A stretch of 64,000 nt of DNA from Trichuris trichiura. Its lineage: Eukaryota; Nematoda; Enoplea; Trichinellida; Trichuridae. A program made the position numbers and the translations under genes. The first letter of the stretch is position 1; the number at the start of each line of letters is the position of its first letter. This document shows, piece after piece, positions 52,061 to 64,000 of this stretch. The DNA lies in assembly GCA_037903355.1 (NCBI GenBank), contig JBAJFE010000005.1:3162001-3226000 (forward strand). The letters run 5' to 3'. Below the pieces are notes generated by a model. That model had not been told where the DNA came from, ran no database searches, and was given only the letters and a program-made list of their open reading frames with translations.

Positions 52061-52859
52061 ATGGTGAATATATGCCGCCGCAGGAAATACGACTTATGGG
52101 CTATCCTGTTGATCGCCTTTGTTGGCTTGACCATTTTCGCCGGCACTGCCAAGGGAGAAGAGAAATCAGGTTAGCGATCAACCGATTTTAAATTGGTTCA
52201 TTTTTTCATACCAATATCCGCTATCAGGAGGTGAAGATGTCAAGTCTGAACCAACAGCTAAGACTGAACCTGAACCTGAACCTGAAAATGACGATGATCA
52301 ACAAGACGACGAGGCTGCAGAACAATCTGATAATTCTCCCGTCGCGGTGGGTAAAGCTGGCGATCGTACGCAACCCGAGGTGTCAAAAGAGCTGACAGAT
52401 CATTTAAAACGCCAAAACGGCGTCATCACTCAGTTTTATCCCGTCGTCCCGGCACCCGACGACGACTTGGCAAAAACTTATTATTATCCGGAGGCTAAGT
52501 CAGCCGGAGGATGCGGATGTAGTCGACAATGCGCGCCTGAACCTTGTCCAGCGCCAGCTGCACCTCGTCCATGCCCGCCTTGTCCACAAGCAGCACCGCC
52601 TGAACCTTGCCCACCTTGCCCACCTTGTCCACCATGTCCTGCTGCTTCTCCCTGTCCCACAAGAGCAGCACCAGCATGCGGATGTCGACAGAGAAGCTGC
52701 GGATGCCGACAGAGAAGCTGCGGATGTCGACAAAGGTCATGCAGATGTCGACAAAGAAGTTGCGGATGCCGACAAAGGTCCTGTAGATGTCGCCAGCGTT
52801 GCGGATGCCGCCAACGTTGCGGATGTCGCCAACGATGCGGTTGCAGACAGCGGTGTTAA
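52061..52859 (+). CDS. secreted acidic/Pro-Cys/Cys-Gly-Arg repeat protein
   Basis: Two exons (52061-52169, 52228-52859) join to 246 aa. Basic n-region, then the signal sequence WAILLIAFVGLTIFAGTAKG. Next an acidic segment (EPEPEPEPE, DDDQQDDEAAE), a short ordinary segment ending YYYPEAKSAGG, a Pro-Cys section (CPPCPQAAPPEPCPPC) and a C-terminal run of CGCRQRS/CRCRQRS units of 7 residues, shortening to CGCRQR at the end. The DNA shows a 21-nt tandem period shrinking to 18 nt. About a third of the last 100 residues are Cys, in CxC pairs. Could be a cross-linked eggshell or cuticle protein or a metal binder; no known family is claimed. AATAAA at 53043-53048. Confidence 0.75.
52680..52859 (+). 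repeat. 21/18-nt coding minisatellite
   Basis: Repeats of the type tgcggatgccgacagagaag with C/T and G/A third-base changes encode the Cys-Gly-Cys-Arg-Gln-Arg units. The period drops from 21 to 18 nt in the last few copies. Unequal exchange is the likely source of length variation. Confidence 0.8.
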
Positions 52860-53318
52860 TCAATTCAACCGATGCCATCGACGCCAATTCTCTCTCTCTC
52901 TCTCTGTCTCTCTGCCATATATTGCCCTTTTCAACATTTGGTAACGTAGTCTTGATTCTGCTCCATCCCTTAACGATGCCACCTTTTCAACAACCCTCAT
53001 CGTTGTCTAGCATTAATGTCTCCTTTGCGTAGTGTGTGTTAAAATAAACTTAGTAAGTTAGCTAGCCGCTCGGACAGTTGACAACCGTTGTACAACCGCA
53101 GTTTTGCCAATGATGCTCAGGTACGAACAAAGGCGCACGACCAAAAATGGCGCGTCGCTTCGCCGAAAGCTAATTGCTTTGTCGAAATTCGAGCTAGGAC
53201 CTTTTTTTTAAATGTTTAAGCAACAAGCAGGTGGAGCGCAAGATGGTAGGACGTTCGCTCTTCATAAATTACCTGCAAAATTTGGACAGCTACCAGATTA
53301 GCTTCTGCAGCTCCACAA
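52860..53318. other. intergenic region
   Basis: TC microsatellite at about 52890-52913, poly(A) signal at 53043-53048, no coding region seen. The + strand open frame beginning 53231 is a read-through of exon and intron of the next gene. Confidence 0.5.
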
Positions 53319-54275
53319 ATGAGCATTCTTCCGCGGGCTACTGTCATCTCGTTAACGTTTCTGCTTTTGGCATTCGTCGGAAAGCCAAACGAAACCGTCG
53401 ATCTCAAATCCTACTTGGTGTATCTCGTGGACGACAAGAGCGCTCTGCTGGACAAAATTATCTGCTTGGGAACTCTAATCGCAACCAATGCCGCCAACAA
53501 GTCCGATGCCGTTTTGACAACAAGTCAATGCGCTACAAAAATGTAAGCATAGTAATAACCATCGATTGTTATTTGAATATAAGAGGCAAACGCTTCAGCA
53601 TTCAAGGAGTTCTGAAAGTCGTATTGGCCAAAGAATACGACAACAATGTTACGGCTGCGTTGAACAATTCCAAAACAATTAACGCAACATTATTTCAAAA
53701 TGATGTAGGCCGAAACCAGCACGGATTAGCTGTTCTTCGTTTAAGCGCTCCTTTTCAACTCAATGCTCACACCTTCGGGATCAACGTCGCCTCGTTTGAA
53801 GATGGTCGCGAAGCTCGGAACTGTTTCTCGGTTAGATTAAAGGAGGGAAGTTTGGAAACAAAAAGTCTTAGCCTTCTTAACGCCACCGAATGCCGGAAAG
53901 AGTTGCAGCATTCTCTTGTCGGGGATTCCTTTAACCAAAGCAATCAGATGTGCGCAAAATGGACCGACGAGGAAACTCTATATACCGTGGGCTAAGTATG
54001 ACGTTTTCACGCGTTTGTATTAGTTCTTTTAGGGACCCACAGGTAAGACAGAGGGAGCTCCTCTTGTCTGCCTTGGAAAAGAGCTCATTCAATACGGTGC
54101 CTTCTTATGGAGTGCAAACGATATGACGGTGTTAATTTCTATGGATTCCATGGAGGCATTCGGAACCGCCATAGAAGTGTTCGTCGGTACTCAAGCCGCC
54201 GCACCATTCGTCACTTGGGCTACCCAAAATTCGCTGAAAGCCTTAAAAGGAAAATCAATTTTCACTCGTCGTTAG
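53319..54275 (+). CDS. trypsin-like serine-protease homologue, all three catalytic residues replaced
   Basis: Three exons (53319-53542, 53599-53986, 54033-54275) join to 284 aa. Signal peptide from ATVISLTFLLLAFVG. The fold landmarks are present but the triad is not. LIATNAANKSDAVLTTSQC aligns with the AAHC block (His to Ser). NQHGLAVLRLSAPF aligns with NDIALLRL (Asp to Gly). KTEGAPLVC aligns with GDSGGPLVC (Ser to Glu). So it cannot be a conventional protease; such homologues usually act as binding or regulatory proteins. At least seven N-x-S/T sites suggest heavy glycosylation. The second donor is the weak GTGGGC, chosen because it joins in frame to the KTEGAPLVC exon and avoids a stop. AATAAA at 54305-54310. 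Confidence 0.8.
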
Positions 54276-57171
54276 CGTTAACCGTGTTGGCATAGAGCTG
54301 CGTGAATAAACGGATAGACATATTTGAAATGCATTGCCTTTTCTTCCACAAACTGTGAAAGCATGCAAAAAGGAGGAACCCAATGAATTCGTATCGGTTC
54401 GATGCGAAACAGGTATTTGAAAAACTGTGACGTCACGGCAGACTGGAAAGCTGACGCTCCGTTGTAGCCCAGAAAGTAAGCGAAGCCTTAATGGAAACAA
54501 TGCCTGTGGGTGTATTCCCAGAACTGGCACCAACCAGACTCGGTTGAAGGACGCTACTATTTTTAGTAGTCGACCCTTCCGCTGTTCATTTCTAGAGCAG
54601 ATACTATCACTCCATCTATGGGAAACGGGGCATTAAGGTTAGCAGCCGAAACGGCGCCTTTTCGATGCTGCCACCAACTACTACATGGACAAATGCGCGG
54701 CGATAAACTGCGCTTGCCTTTTCCGGAGCAACAACGCGTTGATTAACCGCAGCGCATTTTGCATATGCTAATGAGCTTTTACAAGCTAGGGCAAACCTGA
54801 AAAGCGAGTAACAAAATTCTTCAATGGTGTCAATGCTTTTTTTCACGCGCAGCCGTCTGCCTTCGTTGAGAAAAGCACTCGTCTTAATTCAATAACTACA
54901 CCGAATGAGTGAGCACCAAACGTGTTACAATTTGTCTCAACAGTTGCCAACCGAAAGCCGCCGGTCAACAATGGATCCGAAAGAACCGTCGCTTTGGGCA
55001 ACAGGCGAACAGAGCAATTTTTCAAACTTTCAAAAAGACGCTAACCTGACATGATTGGCAAACAATTGGCGAGACGAAAACAAGCATAAAAATTTGCATA
55101 CAAACTCTCTTCGTCAGCTGAAGATTGGTCGAAAAATGCAATTTTTAATGCAAATTCTATTGCAGCATGCAAAAGCTGTCGCGTCGCGTCGATCCGCGCC
55201 CGGCGGATAAACAAATTCGAACGCGTATTAATAGCAAACTCGTCAAATAAAGTGTTTTGCATTTTTGAGCTATTTGCGGAGAGCCAATTTAGCGCATCGC
55301 TACTAATTGAATTCGGTTGCTTGGAGGCGAATTTATCCCGCCGTTTGCGCGATGCATTACGGTCTACTTAACCGACACGATGCAAAAGGTACAAGCGGTA
55401 GATGGGGCGGATAAAAATTGATTTCCACCCTTGGCTGCAACCTATCGACAGCGGGTGAAAGAAAAGTGGGTTACTGGCAACGAGGGGAAAGTGGATGATG
55501 CGCTTCAACTTTCATCGTCTCCTTACTCGTCGCTCCAATTCGTCGTCGTTGTCTCTAACGAGCCCCTTCTCCCCATTGACAGCTGACGGACACTTTGGCC
55601 AAATAATGGAAGCTTCTCGGTACGAACGCGGGTAGAATGCAAATTGAATTTGAATAAGCAATTTTTTCAAAATCGTCACCGGCAAATGCCGAACGCATTG
55701 TTAAAGAACAATGCGAGCCTGGGCAGCACGACTGTACAAGTTGGTAAAGGAAAATTTCCCTCGCTCCTCTTTATCCTATCAGTGTTCGACTGTCCGTCAG
55801 AAATGGAAGATTAACTCGAACTACTTTACAGCGGCGAAACAACACCTTCCTAGTAGCGACGAGCCTTTGTCAACGATGCTTTGCTGACCTGAGCAAGCAA
55901 AGCATCCATACTTCAAGTTGGAAGAGTAGTTCAAAGGCCTCTTGTCGCCGCGGAACAATTGGAAAATTCATCTTTTCCAAAACGCCTATGACAACGCTAC
56001 TTTCACCGTCATTAATTAGCGCTCAGCGGACATTTCGCAACGCAAATATAGATCTTTGGTCGTTAACACAATGAATTTAATTTGAAAACGCTCTTCTAAA
56101 GTCTAATTGATTAGGTGTGCTTCGAGTAGCATAACCAATCGCGTCTATTTCTCGTCCACGTAAAGTCAGCTTTTCAGCGAAGTTATGGACGCCTTAGACG
56201 ATCATGAGCGCGCCACTGTTCAATAATTAGCATAATTTATGCATACAACTACATGTGTCACGATTATGGAAGCCTTTAGTGTTGCCTAGTTCGACTTTTC
56301 GCAACTTGAGCGCGTAGGAAAACCACACTTGCTTTAGATCAACCTTACGAGAAGCTAAAAGAAAGCAGTTTACCAAAAGCAAATCTCAGCTGTACCCCAT
56401 TGGCGCTTGGCTTACAAATTTAAAAATGTTTGAGGAGACGATTCATTTTAGTAACATCTCTTACAATTGCAACTAATGGCAAACACTGAAGCGCGCCAGC
56501 TCCCGCGCATTGCCAGCTCACGTAATTGACTTCGCAATGTGGAAAAGGGTGCTTTGAAAATTTTGCTATTTAGCAAGTGCAAGTTAATTGAGCAAACAAG
56601 CAAAGCGCAATGGCGCTACGGAAATGCTAATACAGGTGCTTGATTAGCTGCCATAAATTTCTAGCGATATTATTTTTCGCCTGAGCGCATTTTCTTTCGA
56701 ATGGGCTTGTTGGAAAATTGCTCAGCCTGTAAGCGAAAAGAACTAGAGAAGTAATCGCGTAAGCAATACGGAGCAAAGCTAGTAAAATGTGAGCGCAAGC
56801 ATGAAACCGAAGGAACGGTAACAGTCGAAGCTGTTTGTATTTTTCAAAAAAAAATCGATGTGCGCAAACACAAAGGTTCAATCGTGTAGCCTATTTAAAC
56901 TAAAATTCACTTATCGAACTACCTTGCAAGGAGTAAGAAGGCCAAGTACTCTTATTGGAAACACGCACAGGCTGCGACGCATTTTTTCACGCATAAGGTG
57001 ACCGAGAAATATAAATCGAAACGACTAAACACGATTTACATTGTCACATCACTGTGCCCATTGTCCCAGAAAACAAAAAATGTACGGCAGAAGATGGCAG
57101 AGACTACGACGCGGTTAAAATCAAACCGGATAACTTTTTAAAATATTGAAGAGGTGTAGCCGACGCTAAAC

Positions 57172-57214
57172 GAACCTGAAAATCAAGATATTTGATATCT
57201 TGATTTTCAGGTTC
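57172..57214. repeat. perfect 20-bp hairpin, 3-nt loop
   Basis: Arms 57172-57191 and 57195-57214 are exact complements around ttg. Followed by a partial second copy of the right end (aggttttcaggttt). Confidence 0.85.
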
Positions 57215-58445
57215 AGGTTTTCAGGTTTACTCAGACAAGCTTGGAAGAGCAAGGGCGCCGAGCGTTGTTTTTTTTCGCGACAGACGCCCTGACGCTATCT
57301 CGAAATTCAAACTTCTAAATGAAGTACCGTACCCTTTCTGATTCGCAGGACACAAAAGCGCTCCCTTGCTGCAGGGCTAACAAAGCAGTTTTTTTTGTCA
57401 CTGCACGTTCGATCAGCAAGCGACATTGGAACACCACGCAATTGAAGTTAGTCAAAAATTTAAAATCGATAGCTACGCTGCTTATCAGGTTGTTTCAACT
57501 TGGGCTAAAGCAGAAATTCGGAGCAATTTTGTTGGGCATAAAAAGTGAAATTCCTTTGCCGATTAAGGCAACGCAAGCAACGGACGCTTCGTCGAACAAT
57601 GCGCTCGCAAAAGTGCCCGAATCGACAATTCGTCAACTTAAAACAAACGCGCGACAAATGGATCGCAATGAGCCAACGGTAGGAAACTGGTGGGAAAAAA
57701 ACACCTAAAAATCAATGCATTCCAACGCGTCTACCAAATGCCGCGCGATAGGCGTTCTTCCAGCTAAATACTAATATTCACCATGGGAAAAAATAAGTTA
57801 GCAACGCGCGCCTTTCTACAAACGCAATCTCGTCGTCTTCTAGTCAATTTTAGTTGTCAATTTCCACGTTAACCGTTAAAAAGAGTTTTTAACGTTTTCA
57901 GCGCAGACCGCTACTAGTTCTTATGCTAAGTTCAATCAAGACTGCAAAAAAAAACCGCTACAAAATGGGAATTTTTGTTGTTGCAAAACTGGTTGCCTTA
58001 AAGTAAGATTGCAGCTTCGTACATGGCATTGATATGGCAAGCTTTCGCCAGCCTAATCAACGCCTAAGCGTGTTACTTGAAACAACGAAAAAGATGCAAT
58101 TATCGAGTTGGACACTCAACGGAGCATCAATGATTCTTCGATTTTTTTATCGACCATTCACAAGTTAATTATTCGCATTGTGACAGATATTTTCGGTTGT
58201 CAATACCCGCCTTTATCGTTGGTATAAGAATGCCGCACGCAAACTATGGAAAAGAATAATAAAGAAGCCACGCATGCTTCACAGTTCGCCGAGCCGACAA
58301 GAATTTTTTACGACTCGAAAAAGACTACGATCTAAGCAGTTATGAAAGCATTTCACCACCAGCATCCCGCCAAATCTTATTGCTTCATCTCCGGCAGAAA
58401 TGACGTTGGAATTTCGAAAATTAAGCCAAGCAAACGGACCGGAAA

Positions 58446-59434
58446 ATGCATTCTTTCGCCGCTCGTCCCAAGCGAAACGGATACGAAAGAAGTGAATATA
58501 TCTCTGCTGTTATTATAACGAATTTGGCGCTGGGCGAATCGACGTTTGGAAAATTTTCCAAAGACAGCGCGCTCGCGGTTGCAACCGACCAGTTTGTTGT
58601 TCAACTGGAAAACAACCTTCCAAAAAAATGGCAACTTTTTCAGTTCATCTCCTTTTCGGCCTTTTTTCCCTTGTCGAAGATCGATAGCGCTATCAAAGTC
58701 AACAAGCGAACGTGCATGGCAAAGTGTTGTCAGGCAGTCAGTCCGCCTTGAACAAGCAAACTTATCGGTAAAAGAAATGCAGTCCAAATTAGTCAACGTA
58801 ATGAAATATGCCTGGGAGCACTCTTTGATCTATAACGGTGTGAATTGCATGTCTGCACTTGAAGTTCAATTTAAATGCTGCCCAAGGCTACCTTCGAATA
58901 GATATCGGTACTTCCCTTGACGGACAAAACGCTATGGCGGCTTATGTCCGACGAGAAAAGACTTTACAAGCTAAAAAGGAAAAAACAGCTTACCTTAAAT
59001 GGAGAAAAACTAACAAACTATCTTTAGTGTACAAAAATGGCAACTGGCTAGCGAGACATATCTATAGTGACAGGATTTAAGGTCAGCCAAATGGCCAAAC
59101 GTCAGCCCGCAGCGTTTTTCGCAGATGTTTGAAGGATAAGTTGCGGAAGTGACAATGACATCTTTGACTCTAAATTATAAAGAACTTTTGCCCCGCGCAG
59201 TGACAACGGAGATGGCCGAGTAAGAAAAAAAAAGTTTGTTCGAAACCGTCTTTGACGGCCGGGACGACATGCGCGCCCTTTATAGCCTTGAGGATAAGCG
59301 ACGCAAATTTCAAACTACTCAACGAAATGGTGGAAGCGCACCTGCTACCGAAGGACACTTTGAGCCGCGGCAGGGACCTACTTAAATATTTACGACAAAA
59401 CGCGCAAAACCGGTTGGCCAAAAAGGCTGTATAG
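58446..59434 (+). other. possible unresolved multi-exon gene
   Basis: Adjacent + strand frames of 101, 124, 73 and 60 codons (58446-58751, 58546-58920, 58859-59080, 59252-59434). A Met at about 58628 begins MATFSVHLLFGLFSLVED, signal-peptide-like but soon closed by a stop. The later frames are helix-rich (SVKEMQSKLVNVMKYAWE; LSRGRDLLKYLRQNAQNR). No splice chain or family could be fixed. Confidence 0.25.
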
Positions 59435-60512
59435 TCAACAGGAGCATCGTTTGACCCTTTGCAGCCCCCCTCCCTTCTCGGATCAATTTTTCGTTGTTTG
59501 GCCGAAGCAAGGTAGGGGATGGTGTTTAAAATTTTACAACAGAAATTGACACGCCCGGCTGTCAGTTTAACGGAGCATTACGGATGCTCAGTTGGACTTT
59601 AGTGGTCGCTGGTTAATGCGCCATAAATTACGCATGGACTTAACAGCGCATTTAAATGGCGCAATTTCCAGCTGACCCCACGCGCAATACCTGTTTAGGG
59701 AAAAATGATCGTTTTCCAAAGGGGAGGAGGATGATCGGTGCGTCGGCCCAGTTGCGATAAAATCGATTGCTACAAATTCGAATGGAAGACCATAAGTGGG
59801 CGCAATCCCTTCGCTAAATTGCCTTCCCGTTGGGATGTCCTAGCGGAAGTGAACAAAAAGTGTCGACGTCTCGTTTAGGTTTGGCGTAGGCGCTGTCAAG
59901 ACAACCAGAACAGGCACTTATCCCGAAAGTCGTGTCGGCCATCTATTGGTGACAAGCGCTACTTTCAGCCTTTCCTCCGAGCTTGGACACTTGGCAAGCA
60001 CTTTCTCAAGGGGCAAAGAGATTTATTGGCCTCTTGAAAACTGCGTCACCGGCAAGAAAGACCATTGCCATTGCCAGACAAGTGCTATCAAAAAACAAAC
60101 AGTCTTTCAAATCAACTAACCGACCAATTCTTGGTTGAATGATCATATTTTTATTTTGACAGCTTCGATAGGGCTCTGGAAAATGCAACGTTCTTTCGTT
60201 CTCTCTCTAGTCGACCCCGCCAGCGACAGCCGACAGCCAATAGTATCCCGAAGAGATCGCTTAGCCTAGAATAACCGTCTTTTGCTTCTACAGCTTAGAA
60301 GAAGAATCAATTTGTTTCAACAGAGAAATCCCGAATGAGAGAAAGCTAAGCCACCGTTTTGCGATGAAAGGAGCAGGCAATGTTACCCATCGCTTCTTCA
60401 ACGCTCTAATTAAGCGTTTCGCCTCAACCAGTTGACGCGGAGGCATCCGCGCGCTGCCGCTGTTGCTGCTTGTGCATCTTTCGCATTGGTTGGCTCTTGC
60501 AGACCGCACAGC

Positions 60513-63970
<3,458 letters not shown>

Positions 63971-64000
63971 AAAAAAAGTCTCATGCGAGAAGTAAACTGA

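Larger units (their letters stand above)
54276..60512. other. large intergenic region
   Basis: No resolved gene in 54.3-58.4 kb; octamers at 55092, 55148 and 55637, a hairpin at 57172-57214, and an unsupported 129-codon frame at 57319-57708. The stretch 58.4-59.4 kb has several + strand frames that may belong to one gene (listed separately). 59.4-60.5 kb shows nothing recognisable apart from the AHCYL promoter position. Confidence 0.4.

Noticed and set aside
53231..53995. 254-codon frame covering the protease homologue
   Set aside because: Reads through the first intron in a different frame before entering exon 2; the spliced model restores the signal peptide and whole-codon length.

Overview
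The window is eukaryotic nuclear DNA. Coding regions are split by short GT-AG introns (many 37-70 nt), genes carry AATAAA-type poly(A) signals, and most proteins have clear animal orthologues: GlnRS, p24/TMED, neuronal calcium sensor, RAE1, FEZF zinc finger and AHCYL/IRBIT. Very short introns, arrays of small secreted proteins, a DNase II-like gene and a catalytically dead serine-protease homologue together suggest a basal (clade I, Trichinellida-like) nematode. That assignment is inference, not something the sequence proves.

Layout. 1.2-5.3 kb: glutaminyl-tRNA synthetase (-). 6.1-7.0 kb: unrecognised secreted protein (+). 8.2-21.2 kb: six ML (MD-2-related lipid-recognition) genes, all on +. 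The first three are NPC2-like and the next three GM2-activator-like. A microsatellite and foldback block (15.4-17.4 kb) and one small - strand gene (19.1-19.5 kb) lie inside the array. 22.9-24.6 kb: DNase II-like protein (+) that has lost its C-terminal catalytic motif. 25.2-26.2 kb: p24/TMED cargo receptor (-). 26.7-31.0 kb: frequenin/NCS-1 (-) with a 25-nt microexon and a 2.2-kb first intron holding unexplained long open frames. 35.0-36.6 kb: RAE1 (-). 39.1-40.2 kb: unrecognised single-pass membrane protein (-). 44.8-46.0 kb: FEZF transcription factor (+). 52.1-52.9 kb: secreted acidic/Cys-rich repeat protein (+). 53.3-54.3 kb: serine-protease homologue (+). 60.5-64.0 kb: AHCYL/IRBIT-like protein (+). 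The rest is mostly noncoding, with several near-perfect hairpins.

Housekeeping genes are interspersed with secreted, probably environment- or host-facing families: lipid binders, a nuclease homologue, a protease homologue and a Cys-rich structural protein. Two families show loss of catalyt­ic residues. The most unexpected noncoding signal is the octamer ATGCAAAT/ATTTGCAT, counted by eye 27 times, about eight-fold above a base-composition estimate, and twice forming both arms of a hairpin. Most multi-exon models below were checked by reading phase: the joined exons give whole codon numbers with one terminal stop.
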